This document shows positions 10,900 to 22,960 of a stretch of DNA of 64,000 nt, in pieces. A program made the position numbers and the translations under genes. The notes below the pieces were generated by a model. It saw only the letters and a list, made by a program, of their open reading frames with translations, was not told where the DNA came from and did no database searches. Location of the stretch: positions 864,501 through 928,500 of the forward strand of contig NC_060973.1 in assembly GCF_910589235.1 (NCBI RefSeq), written 5' to 3'. Origin of the DNA: Vespa crabro. Lineage: Eukaryota; Arthropoda; Insecta; Hymenoptera; Vespidae. Within the stretch, counting starts at the first letter, position 1, and every line of letters begins with the position of its first letter.

Positions 10900-10935
10900 G
10901 GTATATAAAGGTCCGAAAGGGTCTCGCGAAGAGAA
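10900..10935 (+). promoter_or_regulatory. TATA-box-like sequence
   Basis: TATATAAAGG at 10902-10911 matches a strong TATA consensus in otherwise non-TA-repeat DNA. There is no clear initiator at the expected distance and no supported gene downstream, so the call is weak. Confidence 0.12.
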
Positions 10936-11711
10936 CGCTATTAATTCTGATTTAAGGTTCCGTTAGTTCCGCTTTGTGTGGTCCCCATATATCAAGGAGA
11001 GTACTATTGCACGTGCTGCAAAGAGACGCCTTTACGCGTACTACCAGACTCCTGTTCCTGTTCCTTGTATTGTAGGTATATCATACAGGTGTAGGAGAGC
11101 AGGAATGGAGTATGAGGGAGAGGTGTAGGACGGAAGAAGAGGGAATGAGACAGAGGGGAAGAGGAGGATAGCCTACCGGATGAATAATTTCGTTACAATC
11201 TTAATCCAATGACGCATGGGGCACGGTCTGTGCTTATCTACCAGCTTCTCTTTCTCTCTCTCATTCTACTTTCTCTTCTATCGTATTTTCATGTGTTCAT
11301 CGTGATTCTTTCTCTCTTTCTATTTCTCAAATCTCCGTTGTAAACGTCTGTTGCTTCGCTCTGATTAAAGACCGGCCTATCCTTCGAAATACATTTTCGG
11401 CTTATCCATCCTATAAATCTCCCTTAAAGTTGGTTTGTTTCATCGGACACGATTTGTTTTTGAGCGTACGATAGTAAAAGAAGAAAAAGGAAGGAAAGAA
11501 AAAAGAAAGAAAAGAAAGAAGAAGAAATGACGAGAAGAAATAGGAATATTTTTTGGATCTTTATACGGATGATTTTCTTCTTTCTTTTTCTTTTTATTCG
11601 TTTCAATGAATCACGCATCGCGCTTCAGGAAAATTAAAGAAAATAAATATCCTATCGAGTGGATAATTATCTTTCCCAGAGGAAAAATGTCTTAAACGTT
11701 TATTCGAGAAA

Positions 11712-11741
<30 letters not shown>
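11712..11741. repeat. (GAT)n microsatellite
   Basis: About ten GAT units. Confidence 0.97.
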
Positions 11742-11742
<1 letters not shown>

Positions 11743-12071
11743 ATGTTCGAATCGAATCTCTGAGGGACGGTCGACAAAGTTCTTTACGAATTCGAAGAGG
11801 TTCGCCCTCGTGGAAGGAATTCTCTCTACCTTTTATCCATTCCCTCTCTCATCTCTCTTCTCCTCTTCCTCCTTTTCCTCCTCCCTCCCATTCCCTCACC
11901 TAAAGAACGGCGTATAATCGTGAACGGAATTCGCGGTATAAATCAGATGCCATGGAAGGAAGAAATGCGGTACGATGTCGTTGGTAGCTGGACTGTGTAG
12001 TGTTTCCAGATTCGTACTGTTCGCAGTATTTTCTGACTCTTTCTTTTCCCCTACGTGTATCACCCTTGGCT

Positions 12072-12077
<6 letters not shown>

Positions 12078-12108
<31 letters not shown>
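12078..12108. repeat. (CT)n microsatellite
   Basis: About 15 CT units extended by a pyrimidine tract to 12165. Confidence 0.95.
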
Positions 12109-12116
<8 letters not shown>

Positions 12117-12659
12117 TTCTTTCTTTCTCTTTTAATCCCTTTCTTTTTCTCTTTCTTTTTCGTGTTGTTTCATTGCAAAGCGTAACGCTCGGAATCGAAG
12201 TCCAAGGGACCACCTCGTGGTGGCTACAAATTGCATTGTTCGCCGATGTTAGCGCCGTAGTAAGCTTAATAATGGCCGAATCGTATTCGACTTAGCATAG
12301 GGCCCAGTCGACGTTTCCTCTTTCTCCCTTTCTTCGATATTTAAAAAAAAAAAAAATAAAAACCAAAAAAAAGAAATAAAATAAAATGAAAAAAAAAGAA
12401 AATAAAAAACAATTCCGGCTACAAGCCGTTCGACTAATTTATAAAGAAGTTTGTCTTTTCTTTTGTTTTTCTCTTTCTTTCCTTCTTGCTTTCTTCCTTT
12501 CTTTATTCTTGTTCCTTCGGGACTTGGAGAAAAAGAGAAATTTATTTCGTAACGGGAGCTTCTTCTCTTTTGCGTTTAGAATTTCCTTCGATCTTTTTTT
12601 TGTTTCTTTCTTTCTTTCTTTTTTTTTTTTTTTATTCTTTTTCTTTTTCATTCTCTTTT

Positions 12660-13428
12660 CCATTAGATTTTAAAAACTAAATCGAGATCAGAGTAAAGAT
12701 ATATGATCGTAGATAGAAGATCGTGTAGATCTCCTCTAAATCGTTTGAGGATTTTGTTGCCCGCAAATGTTTTAATTGATGAGCGAGCTTTCTCGGTGAC
12801 TTTATAAATCATAGAAAGAAAAATCTATACTTACGACGACGCTTACACGACACTTACATGACGCTTACCACATATCGTAGATATATATATATATATATAT
12901 ATATAGCAGTGGATCGTAGATCAAATCGGATCTAAGAAGGATAAAGCGATGCTTTTATTCATCCTTTATAATAAATATAATATCATTTTACGATATTAAA
13001 ACGAAAAATTATCCGAGATACGTAAAAATTTGTTTAATCGTTTATTCACTTTTTTGTTTCTTTCATTATAAATAGTTTCAATTAATCAAACAAACATACA
13101 AACGTCTATGATTGAAAGAGGAGGATTATTTTTATAACAACACGTACGAATATTAATAGAAAGATGATAATAGGTCAATGATCAAATCAATGATCAACCT
13201 CGTTGCCACGAGTTAACATTGCTAGTAATTATATACTTAACTTACTTACTTACTTAGCTGAAACCGTTCACGAAGTATGTATGAGTCAATCGGTGAAATC
13301 GAAAATTAAACAACGTCCAATTGATATATTATACGAGAATTCTTAACAAGAGAAAAACAGATAGAATAGAGAGACAAATTTCTCACGCTTTCGATCTCTT
13401 TACCTAATCGGTCTTTCTAATCCATTTG

Positions 13429-13430
<2 letters not shown>
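12660..13430. other. AT-rich unique sequence
   Basis: Only a (TA)n at about 12881-12904 and a short (TTAC)n at about 13236-13255 were noticed. No supported gene. Confidence 0.5.

Positions 13431-13469
<39 letters not shown>
13430..13469. repeat. (TA)n microsatellite
   Basis: About 20 AT units. Confidence 0.97.
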
Positions 13470-13472
<3 letters not shown>

Positions 13473-13988
13473 GTTGAAACGTGTTTAGGGTGTAGAAGGA
13501 GTAGTATGGAGGTCGAGCAATAAGGAACAGAACGGTTTTGCGGTTCAGTCTCGTGGTTCTCTTCGAGGAACCTGGCTATTCTCTCTCGTTTTCTCTCTCT
13601 CTCTCTTCTTCTCTCTCTCTTTCATTCTCTCATTCTCTGTCCCCGAGTGCATACGTACGCGCGCGTAGGAACGCACCGCTCGAGCCCCGGCCATCGTCAA
13701 GAAATATGATGATTGCAGGCTGCTACCATTTACAGTAGTGCGGTTTTGTCTCGTATCCTGACGGTCTCAAGGGCAAATACCTATATTCTCTTGGTCGTAC
13801 CAATAACGACAGCCTTGCCACACCGAAACGCGTCCTCCTGCTTGCCGAACTTTCTTAACGAGTTTCGTGCTTCTTTCTCTTTCTCTCTCTTTCTCTCTTT
13901 TTCTCTTCGTTAATTAAGATTGTTAACGAGTTACGATCGATCATTCATGTTTATAGACTTTTGTATTGTACGTTATGTAACTTTTATG

Positions 13989-14195
13989 TCAATTTTTGTG
14001 ACAATTTCGTGATGACTTGCAAAGAGTCATTAAGCCGGTTCTTTTTTTTTTGTTTTTGCTTTGTATCGTTTTTATCAAAGACATTGATTGACTTTTATAT
14101 GTATATGATTTTGGTGGATCGTAAAGATCTATAATTTTGTTGAAATATGCGTAAGAAGAAGCTCGTGATAATTGTTCGATCCATGTAACGTACAC
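13989..14195 (-). CDS. 68-codon open frame, doubtful
   Basis: Mixed-composition frame with Lys- and Ser-rich stretches and Tyr-rich segments. No domain, no splice signals worth noting. A chance frame is the default interpretation. Confidence 0.08.
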   Translation of the reverse strand: MYVTWIEQLSRASSYAYFNKIIDLYDPPKSYTYKSQSMSLIKTIQSKNKKKRTGLMTLCKSSRNCHKN

Positions 14196-14269
14196 ATGTA
14201 CATATATATTTATTAATTCGATGTCGTAAAAATGTAGAATCCGGTATTTGACAATTTCGAATCGGTATC

Positions 14270-14560
14270 ATCTTCTCTTAAAGGTAAAGGAGTCACCCAA
14301 TGAGTTTTTGTAAGCGATAAATCATCGCGTGCCTCCATGCTGCTCGCACAATGCCGTACTAATCTACCATCACGCACGGACGATATAACTACGCCCGCAT
14401 GGCGTCTTGTGATTTACCATCCTGCGGCTAACCTCCATTATGTATGGCGCACGGTGGAAACTGTTGAGAATACTGTGTGCACCTTGCACTCGGATATACC
14501 TACTTGCGTACAGTGCAGGTTAAAAGTAATACATAGGTACGTAAGTACGTGACTTTTCTG
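14270..14560. other. Complex-sequence island, candidate conserved non-coding element
   Basis: About 280 bp free of simple repeats, with balanced composition and words such as GCGATAAATCATCGCG and CGCACGGTGGAAAC. A 71-codon frame overlaps it but shows no recognisable motif. Candidate regulatory island by contrast with its flanks. Confidence 0.25.
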
Positions 14561-14853
14561 ATAGGTGTGATTTAAGTATCTATATACGTTTAATCGATTG
14601 ATCGATTATCTATCTTCATTTTTCAAATATCAAACATTTTCATCGATTAAATCGACAACTTAGTATTTAGTCGCGTTCGGTGATTTTATTAATGAATAGA
14701 AAAAAGGAAAAAAAAAAAAAGAAAAGAAAATTCTACAAAAAAGAAATAAAAACGAAAGAGAAAGAATTACGATTACGAGGAAGCTTTACATTGTAAAATG
14801 GTATAGAACTTTAAAGGAATAAAGAATTATATTCGGTATCTTTACGAACATAC

Positions 14854-15052
14854 CTAACTTGGAGACACCGATAGAGGAATAGGTCGCGGTCGTTAGTAGG
14901 TTGGCAGGTAGGTTCGAAGAATGGAGCAATAAAGGAGCCTCGACATATACGCGTACGAGTATACTGACCCGGTCTTTACGAGCGATTTTCACGGAGTAAC
15001 GGTCGTACGATCGAGAATTACGTCGCGGTGCGAGATCGAAGATCCGCTTGCG
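14854..15052 (-). CDS. Candidate internal exon (66 codons plus 1 nt)
   Basis: On the minus strand a stop-free frame starts directly after an acceptor-like TAG (15055-15053), with branch-like ACTGAC about 25 nt upstream, and ends at a consensus donor, AG|GTATGT (intron side 14853-14848). The 199-nt exon would encode 66 residues of mixed composition, basic at the start and hydrophobic/Ser/Thr-rich later. A perfect TACTAAC lies inside (about 14893-14899), so the 3' part could instead be intronic. The plus strand is also open across the same span. No family recognised. Confidence 0.2.
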
Positions 15053-15209
15053 CTAATAGCGTACAAATCGGACGGTCAGTATTATTCACCGGTTCTCTTC
15101 TAATTCCCCTAGCCACCAGTTCCCATCCCACATCCCCTAGTTTCCATTTCCCCACTCCATCTCTCCTCCCCCCACCTCCCACTTCCTTTCTTCTTCTCCA
15201 TCTTCTTCT

Positions 15210-15210
<1 letters not shown>

Positions 15211-15250
<40 letters not shown>
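15211..15250. repeat. (GTC)n trinucleotide repeat
   Basis: About 13 CGT/GTC units, flanked by TTC-type units and an ACT run to about 15288. Confidence 0.97.
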
Positions 15251-15324
15251 TTCTTATTCTTCTTCTTCTTCTACTACTACTACTACTTGTTGTTTTTCTT
15301 TATTTTCGTGATGCTAGACCGTAT

Positions 15325-15512
15325 ATGTATCGTAGAACTCTCTTCTTTCTCTGGACGCCCGGATGCGTAGTACTATCTTACATCGAGAGATTTGCGACGT
15401 CTATTCCCCTGCCAATCGGGACACCTTACTGCCCGTTATGGACGAGCGTCGACGACGATTCTCTTCGAGAACCGATGGCCGATAATCGTTCTAGGATTTC
15501 GAACTTTGGAGA
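15325..15512 (+). CDS. Exon-like open frame, doubtful
   Basis: About 60 stop-free codons of mixed composition after a pyrimidine-rich tract, running into a (GA)n tract that encodes Arg-Glu. An overlapping frame is also open. No domain recognised; chance is the default. Confidence 0.08.
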
Positions 15513-15593
15513 GAGAGAGAGAGAGAGAGAAAGAAATAAAAATAGAAAAATATATATATATATATGTGTGTGTGTGTGTATTTGTGAAATGTT

Positions 15594-15603
<10 letters not shown>

Positions 15604-15628
<25 letters not shown>
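15604..15628. repeat. (TA)n microsatellite
   Basis: About 12 TA units, with (GT)n segments on either side (15564-15580 and 15645-15663). Confidence 0.95.
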
Positions 15629-15635
<7 letters not shown>

Positions 15636-15870
15636 ATTATTTGCATGTGTGTGTGTGCGTGTGTTAATATATATATATACCGATTTTTTATTCATCAGTA
15701 ATATTATCGAGAAGAATAGCCTATAATCCTTTTTGGAATTCGAACTTTGGCAAGAGAATGGAAGAAATGGAAATAGAAATATTAATCGATAAGATTCCTG
15801 GAAAAGTTTCTATGGGATATAATGAAAGGACCGGAAACGTTTCAAGAAACGTATGAAAATCCTTGACTAA

Positions 15871-15871
<1 letters not shown>

Positions 15872-15903
<32 letters not shown>
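15872..15903. repeat. (CT)n microsatellite
   Basis: About 15 CT units. Confidence 0.97.
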
Positions 15904-15910
<7 letters not shown>

Positions 15911-16088
15911 GTATTCGATGGCACGCGTAATGAATTCACCCGGCATAATTTATGACTAACGAAGCGGCGATATCCTTCCCAGGTGTATAATTTATATACG
16001 CGAATAGCCCTCACGTACTGTTGCTCGTGACCGTTATTACTCGCATTAATAGCGACGTACGGCCGTATCATAGAGGGTTTTGGTTTTA

Positions 16089-16265
16089 GGAAGGAAGAAA
16101 AAAAAAACAAAAGAAAAAAAAAAACAATAATGAAAACAAAAAAAAAGAAAAAAAAAAGAAAAGAAGAAAAGAGACATCCTCTCGTTCTCCTCCCTCTTTG
16201 CTTTTTTCTTTCTGTTTCTTTTGTTTTTTGCTTTTTTTTTGCTTTTTTTTTTTTTTTTTTTTTTT
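16089..16265. repeat. Facing A-rich and T-rich tracts
   Basis: An A-rich purine tract (16089-16170) faces a T-rich pyrimidine tract (16200-16265). The two can pair loosely as an imperfect foldback. Lys- and Phe-rich translations are artefacts. Confidence 0.8.
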
Positions 16266-16439
16266 ACCTTGAAAGTTGGACCACGCTGACGAAATACAAA
16301 ACGTATTCGCCATAGGTTACAGTACATATTCGAATAAAGACATAAAGGATGAAATAATGGACTGACATAACCGGTCGGCGAAGAATCGTCGTCTCTTTTG
16401 CTTTCGACTGTCGGGAGGATAATATCGCGGTGGACCAAA

Positions 16440-16510
16440 ATCAGTGGTGGCGATGACGATGGTAATGGTGGTGTTAGTGGTGGTGGTGATGGTGATGGTG
16501 GTGGGGATGA
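16440..16510. repeat. (GGT/GAT)n imperfect repeat
   Basis: Interspersed GGT, GAT and GTG units on the plus strand. Confidence 0.85.
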
Positions 16511-16798
16511 GGGATGAGAAAGAAGTAGAAGAAGAGAGGAAGAGAGTAGAAGGTTGAGGACCGGTTGGATGATCCCACGGTCGATCGAGACGCATGGTGA
16601 CGTAATCATTCGAAAGCTTCCTTCTTCTTTTCTCTCTCTTTCTATCTATCTATCTATCTATCTCTATCTCTCTGTATCTCTTGGTCGCACGTTCGCCCGT
16701 TCGTTCGCTCGCTTGGTTGGTTTCGTTTTGATTTCATTAATGGATCGGGTGCGTACTAATGCGACTCTGTTTGCTGAGCACTCGGCTCGCATTAAGAG

Positions 16799-16880
16799 AG
16801 AAGAAGAAGAAGAAGAAGAAGAAGAAGAAGAAGAAGAAGAAGAAGAAGATGAAGAAAAAGAAGAAGAAGAAGAAAAAGTG
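16799..16880. repeat. (GAA)n trinucleotide repeat
   Basis: About 25 GAA units with a few changes. In the plus frame from the ATG at 16741 it would encode a Glu run flanked by about 20 mixed residues on each side, with a stop at about 16926. No other evidence supports translation. Confidence 0.95.
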
Positions 16881-17023
16881 AGTTCGTGCCACGAGCACGC
16901 GTCTTTTCGCGCTCGAGGACGACACTGATCTTCCTTCTCCCTCTTCCTCTTCTTCATCTTCCACCTGCTCTTACAGCAGCAGCTTCTTTTTCTTCTTCTT
17001 TTTCTTATTTTTCTTTTTCTTTT

Positions 17024-17027
<4 letters not shown>

Positions 17028-17065
<38 letters not shown>
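17028..17065. repeat. (CT)n microsatellite
   Basis: About 18 CT units, preceded by TTC-rich sequence and by an acceptor-like CACCTGCTCTTACAG ending near 16976. Confidence 0.95.
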
Positions 17066-17069
<4 letters not shown>

Positions 17070-17277
17070 CCTTTCCTTTGGAATCGTCGGTACTACCTAG
17101 CGAGGAATTAACACTTCTAGCCAGCGGTGGCTCAGCCGTGGAATCGACTGAGTTTGCTTATGCTAATACATGCGCGAGCAACGTCGACTAGTCCTCCTCG
17201 TCGTCCGACGCTTCAAATATATTAATTAACATCGTCATTAAGTCTCAGCGTCGCGCGAGAGAGTTATCGGATTGTCT

Positions 17278-17282
<5 letters not shown>

Positions 17283-17310
<28 letters not shown>
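17283..17310. repeat. (CT)n microsatellite
   Basis: About 13 CT units. Confidence 0.95.
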
Positions 17311-17312
<2 letters not shown>

Positions 17313-17507
17313 CTCTTCCTCTTTCTCTCTCTCACATTTTTATTTTTATATAGATATATGTCTTTCATCCTTCTTTTCTATTCGGATCTCTTTGCATAAC
17401 AGCCGTGCGACCTGTGACGGACTTCGGAGTTGGATTATTTTACGCCTTGCGAATTGTCGGCACGTAGAACGAATCAAAGCAAACGCGATATTTCGCCAGT
17501 GTCTACA

Positions 17508-17544
<37 letters not shown>

Positions 17545-17739
17545 ATCTCTATCTTTCTCTGTGCCTATGTTAATAGGATTAAATAAACACTTTCGCGATT
17601 ATGTTCGACTGGTTAATAGTCGTATACTAGTACTTACTTTCTACTGTATCCTATATACTGTTTTTTTTTTCTTATATCGAAAGATAGAATTTTTCATTGA
17701 AGAAAGAAATCTTTGGAATCATCTCTTTTCTTCTTATTC

Positions 17740-18590
17740 ATAAGTCAGATATGTTTAATCATTGCAATCTATGTATGTCTAAAGGGTGTCCCTCTTGAAT
17801 AAGTAGAGAAATATTTTATATGTGGCTTTTATAGTATATAAAAATAATATTAATGAAAGTTTGTCAGATCAAATTTAAATATGTTCTATTTGATTTTGTT
17901 CTTTCTTTTTTTTTTTTGCTTTGAAATTTTGGATCCTTTTTGTATTGATAAATTAATATGTTCGAAGCGATATTTTAACAATAGGGCATTGTTCTTCTTG
18001 TAATGTTTTTTTTTTTTTTTTCAATAATTTACAGTTATAATTATTCTATGCAACACCGATTACCATTGATTTGATTCCTCTAACGACATTGATTATTCTA
18101 ACGACATTGACCGTTCTGATCGTATCTACGATTTAAAAACAACATTGCTCTTGACAAAACCCTTTCTTAAAACCTACGCACATCTCGCACGTGTCACAAT
18201 ATCATTGAAGAAAAAGAAATATAGATAACACTAAACTAACACTAACACTAAACTCTTACGTATACTTACACTTATTTTTACTTATACTTTTCTAGCCTAA
18301 CATTTATTTCGACTCTTAGAAAAACATACGATCTATCGGTCAATAAGTAAACACACAGACACACACACTCATGCTTGGATGCATGCACAGATGTGCGCAC
18401 GCGTGCAAGCAAAGTTTTCTTTAACATCTTACATCAGCGTATATATCTATCTATCGTGAATGATCCGTACCAGGTTAAGGATGGATCCAAAAAAAAAAAA
18501 AAATCCGACGGAATAGTATCACAGCATGTTAAGGTAATTAACGTTTACGATCGAATCGACCTTCTCCTTTGTTGTTGCAGTGTTTAATCA
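17740..18590. other. AT-rich unique sequence with small direct repeats
   Basis: Contains two copies of TCTAACGACATTGA (18079-18092 and 18097-18110) and an ACACTAA-rich stretch (about 18228-18255). GGGTGTCCCTCTTGAATAAG near 17786 is the sort of word found at transposon ends, but no partner was found. No supported gene. Confidence 0.45.
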
Positions 18591-18810
18591 TTTTCCAACG
18601 TGTATCGAAAGTCGTTCGCGGAAAGGAAATATGGCCTATCTCTCGTTGGAGAGCAACAGCGGGGCTTAACTCGTTGTTCGATGCAATCGCCATGAACGAT
18701 ACACGATCGTCCTAATTAGGCGGTAATTAGATTCTGTTTGGTGATCCGAGCTCATGCACCCGGACGACCATACGAACTACCATGAACGAAGATACTATGC
18801 GCTACATGCC
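18590..18810. other. Candidate conserved non-coding island
   Basis: Repeat-free sequence with two adjacent homeodomain-type cores in CCTAATTAGGCGGTAATTAG (about 18710-18729). The word TAATTAGGCGGT occurs again at about 41871 in another island of the same type. Enhancer function is inference. Confidence 0.3.
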
Positions 18811-18989
18811 GAACGAACTCGAAAACTTCGCGGAAGTTCTTATTACTTTTTCTTTTCCTTTTTTTTGTTCTTCTTCTTTCTTCAACAAGTAACAAAACTT
18901 GTTAAAAATTCAAACGAATTCAAACGTAAACGTTTACCTCGTAGGAGGTTTCATTCTCGGATGAAAAATTTTGCAGATTTTGCTGTCTA

Positions 18990-19800
18990 AGAATCAGAAA
19001 AAAGTTTTGTGGAAGAAGATAATGTTCAATTGCGATGGAATGAATGTACGTATGTCGAAACGAAATGACTGAGATTCGATGCGTGAGATGTGATAAAATT
19101 GATTTCACGAAGAATGTTCAACAATTTTCAATTTATACGATCTCCGTAGAAATCGTTTTATCCGAGTGAAAGAAATCATTTTTCTTTTTGTTATGTTCAA
19201 AAAGAGTTTTTTTTTTCTTACTTTTTCTTTTTTTTATTTACTTGCGCCACGACATCCTGAATCACGGATCATCTTGGATATTAGATTACGCGGAAAATAA
19301 TTTTTTTGCCTTTTTTTTTTTTTAATACAAAAATCTAGAATTATTTTTTTAGCTTTATCTCGATATTATTATAATTACTCAAGTATCTATTTTTACAAAT
19401 ACATTTCTTTTTCTTTGTATTTTCGTATATCTATCAAATTTGCAATATACTGAAGCTCTTTGGAATAGAAAATGAAAGTCGATCCTTGAAGAATTATAAA
19501 ATTAAACCATTTGCATTATTCGAAAAAGTGAAAAATTAGCCCATATAATCAAAATTTTCTTTTTATTGTATATAAAGAACTAGCGAGCGCTTCGGTGATA
19601 ATGATTAGGAAAATTTCGCTTATGTATGGATTTATGATGCAAATGAGTTAAAATATAATATATTCGAACATTTATCGACAATTAATTTGCACGTATAGAA
19701 TAGTAAATGTTTAGAAGTAACAATGTTTGTAAACTTTTTTAGAAGGAGTTAAAAGGAACGTAATAAAATATCGTAAGGGTTAAGTATCAAAAGCGTTACC
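18990..19800. other. AT-rich unique sequence
   Basis: No supported feature beyond T-runs near 19205 and 19310. Confidence 0.5.
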
Positions 19801-19889
19801 GATTTCTCGGTGGAGCCAACTCTGAATTCCATTGGATCTTCTTCTCTCCTCCTGTTCCACCACTCTCTACCTTCTTCCTCTTCTTCTTC

Positions 19890-20060
19890 TTCTCTTCTTC
19901 CAACTCCGGCGCTTTGTCCGGCCATTATTTACTGCGCTCAAGCTCGGCCGCGTAAATTATGGCGAAGTCGGCTTTCATAAATTCCAAGACGAGATACGGA
20001 GCGACAAATTCACCTCGTTCGGTCTGAGACGGGTCGCACGAGCGTGCGCGCGCGCGTCTG
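19890..20060. other. Candidate conserved non-coding island
   Basis: Mixes CG-rich words (GGCGCTTTGTCCGGCC, GCTCGGCCGCG) with Hox/Caudal-like cores (ATTATTTACTG, GTAAATTATGG, TTCATAAATTCC). It has no simple repeats. A regulatory role is inferred from motif density only. Confidence 0.3.
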
Positions 20061-20115
20061 CTGCCTGCTTGTGCGCTTGCAGCACACACGTGCCAGACAC
20101 ATATATCCTCAATAT

Positions 20116-20120
<5 letters not shown>

Positions 20121-20156
<36 letters not shown>
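20121..20156. repeat. (GA)n microsatellite
   Basis: About 18 GA units. Confidence 0.97.
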
Positions 20157-20159
<3 letters not shown>

Positions 20160-20587
20160 TCACAACTATCAATCGATTTGCATTTTTTTACGATTTAATG
20201 ATTTATCAAAGAAACGTTTAATCGTTAAATTATTTTCAATCATAAAATTGGATATACCAATAAACTAAGTGATCTAATACATTTTAATTAATTGCATTGA
20301 CTGAATGATCCTACGAAATTACGATATAACGTAGGAGTTAGATACAAACTTATCTACTAAATAGAGAGAGAGAGAGACCTTGTTAGGAAGGCCGAATCCT
20401 CTCATTCTAATAGTAAATTCACTTAAAGAGGGGGAAAGAACGAAGAACGGTAGAAGTTAGCCGGCAGTGAAACTGTCGAGGGTTCAGGATGCTCGACGAG
20501 AGAGTTACCACGGTGATACGTGGGTGCGCACTCGCGAGTCGTATGGATTTCAAGAGCTTTCGTAAAAAATTGTTAACATCAAGCAAC

Positions 20588-20589
<2 letters not shown>

Positions 20590-20644
<55 letters not shown>
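20590..20644. repeat. (GA)n microsatellite
   Basis: About 27 GA units. In one plus frame from an ATG at about 20489 the repeat would encode an Arg-Glu run after about 34 mixed residues; this is not accepted as a gene. A (CT)-rich tract follows at 20740-20780. Confidence 0.97.
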
Positions 20645-20652
<8 letters not shown>

Positions 20653-21002
20653 GGCTATTGATGGCGATGAGGTCTATGGTGGGAGGTGGATTAGGCGAGG
20701 AAAGAAGGTGAGGAGAAGCGCGGAGGTCGTGTGGAGTCTGAGTTTCTCTCTTTCTCTCTTTCTCTCTCTTTCCTTTTCTTTCTTAAAAGAACAGAACAGC
20801 TTGGAGATCCCAATCTTGCGTGGAGGCCTCTCGAGCAGTGAGTAAAAGGTGGCTAACATCTCGAACATCGTCCCTGTAATCTAATGAGCACCTGCTAGGA
20901 GCGCCGCCTACACTCTATATATAGACGATGGTAAACTCCTATGTGCCTTCGCATGTGTGATCTTCAGGGCCGTATTTATAATCCTATTGTCCTCTCATAT
21001 CT

Positions 21003-21032
21003 TTCATTATTATTATTATTATTATTATTATT
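21003..21032. repeat. (TTA)n microsatellite
   Basis: About ten TTA units. Confidence 0.97.
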
Positions 21033-21640
21033 TTCCAATGTAAACGATGAAAAATATTTCAAATGAGACTATCGAAAAATAAGAAGCAAGAAAAAAGAAC
21101 AACGACAACTTAAAAATCAATCTCAAGTTTCCCGATTCTCCTCTCTTAATTAATAATATCTTCCTCTACGAATCGTCAAACGTGTTTATCACGACAAAGT
21201 GATAATAAGTAATTAGTAATCGTTACGTAAGATTATTTCATTTTGTTAGAAAACAAAAACTTGAGATAAGAACGATCTTTATTTATTTGATTAATAACCT
21301 TGACGAAGGATTAGAAAAAACGAAACGTAACAAAAGGGGAGGGACGAGAAATGATAATAACAAAATAAATAAATAAAGACAAAAAATAAAAAAAAAAAAA
21401 GCAAGAGAAGAAAACGAAACAAAAACGAAAGAAGAAAAACAAAAGACAAGGAACGTGGGACGTATCGAAAAAAGAGAAATAAGAGGAGGAAGGGAAATAG
21501 AAAAAAAAAAAAAAAAAGAAAGAGGAAAAAGTGGAAAATGTACACAAATCACTGTGAACGCGTAGTACGTTCCTTTTGCCGTCTTACCGTCTATTCGACC
21601 GTTAGGAACATATATTATTCCCCGACGATATCTAGGATCC

Positions 21641-21870
21641 TTGACGAATGGCTTCCAGTCGCGAGAACGTGGCGAAGTTAAGAAGAAAATCGAGAGGAGA
21701 GGAGACTCGTGTCGCGCGACGGCCCTGCGCCTCCATCGTGCCATCAAACGGCTAACGTATGGTCCGACACCCGTAGATACGTATATACGAGAAGACATAC
21801 GCTTGGACCCCGTAGAGAGGGGCATGGCTATATGTTATGGGGGTACAGGTGCCGGTTTAGTCTCCTCTAT
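21641..21870 (+). CDS. Exon-like open frame, doubtful
   Basis: About 76 stop-free codons of mixed, CG-ended codon use before a (CT)n tract. The minus strand is open across the same span as well, with similar quality. No domain recognised. It may be a stop-poor CG-rich patch. Confidence 0.1.
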
Positions 21871-22032
21871 CTCTCTCTCCCTCCCTCTCTCTCTCTTTCT
21901 CTTTCTTTCACTCCCTCTCTTTCTTTCTTTCTCTCTGTCTTTCTCTTACTTTCATGCGTTCTCTCCCTACCTACAGACTATAACGCTGTTGTCCACACAA
22001 ACACACCTATGTGTGTGTGTGTATATATATAA

Positions 22033-22035
<3 letters not shown>

Positions 22036-22073
<38 letters not shown>
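22036..22073. repeat. (TA)n microsatellite
   Basis: About 18 TA units. Confidence 0.97.
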
Positions 22074-22074
<1 letters not shown>

Positions 22075-22187
22075 GCACACATATACACTTTGGATCTTCT
22101 CTCGCTCCCTCCTTTCTTCGTTGTCGTCCGTGAGATCTTCGTCCACGAGAGAGAAGAGTTGTTCGTATGCGTGAGGTCGCACCGAGT

Positions 22188-22217
22188 GCGGGTGAAAGTC
22201 TAGCGTGGGTCACCCGC
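22188..22217. repeat. 8-bp-arm hairpin
   Basis: GCGGGTGA (22188-22195) and TCACCCGC (22210-22217) are perfect complements around a 14-nt loop, in a CG-rich patch. Confidence 0.8.
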
Positions 22218-22435
22218 CTGAACCTCCTCTTTACTTACCTCACCCTTTCCATCCTGTACGACCGAGCTTATTATATCGCGCGGATGGTCAACCTAAACTC
22301 ACTTAGAATGATCCTGTTTGCCTTAGATGGTAAAACATACCGTTAAGTTGTTTCGGTCCATTAGTTCTTGTTGATTTCTTTTGACCTTCTTTTTTTTCTT
22401 TTCTTTTCTTGCTTTTCTTTTGTTTCTCGTTTATA

Positions 22436-22440
<5 letters not shown>

Positions 22441-22472
<32 letters not shown>
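22441..22472. repeat. (TA)n microsatellite
   Basis: About 16 TA units followed by (GT)n. Confidence 0.97.
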
Positions 22473-22483
<11 letters not shown>

Positions 22484-22739
22484 CGTGCACATACATATAT
22501 TTTCACGTGTTATTATATTTCTCGTAATATTTATAAATCTATAATAAATAGCAGAAGAGAATAAGAAACATTTAAAATCTCTTCTCGTTATGCGATCGTT
22601 AATATTTTAAAGAAATTCTTGTATTTCGTTGGTTAGTACGCGTTAGTTCACCATCATCGTTATTTTCGAATAAGAGATAAATTGTAAGATAAGGGGCAAA
22701 GCTTTCGATCTTCCGCGTTCTACGTGAGATATTTTAACT

Positions 22740-22960
22740 ATTAACGGAGAGAAGATGGTGCTCTCGAATCGCGATATTGGAATCGTGCCATGTTAAGATA
22801 GATCCCCGTGCTCTCTAAATATCGGTGAAAGCCGAGTCGAGACTCGGTACAACATTGTCGCGAGACATGGGTCATCGGGTCAGGTGATACGCGCGATTTC
22901 GCTTCGTCTTCGCTAGCGCGTGAAACTCTTCTATTGGGACTTTGAAGGGGTGGGGAGAAA
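22740..22960. other. Complex-sequence island
   Basis: About 220 bp of CpG-bearing, repeat-free sequence without a supported frame. Possible regulatory island. Confidence 0.2.

Noticed and set aside
16046..16609. 187-codon minus-strand frame
   Set aside because: Built of GGT/GAT repeats, Lys runs from an A-rich tract and Phe runs; no non-repetitive core long enough to support a gene.
18220..18260. ACACTAA repeats as possible telomeric repeat
   Set aside because: The insect telomere unit is TTAGG/CCTAA; this is not that unit and spans only about 30 bp.
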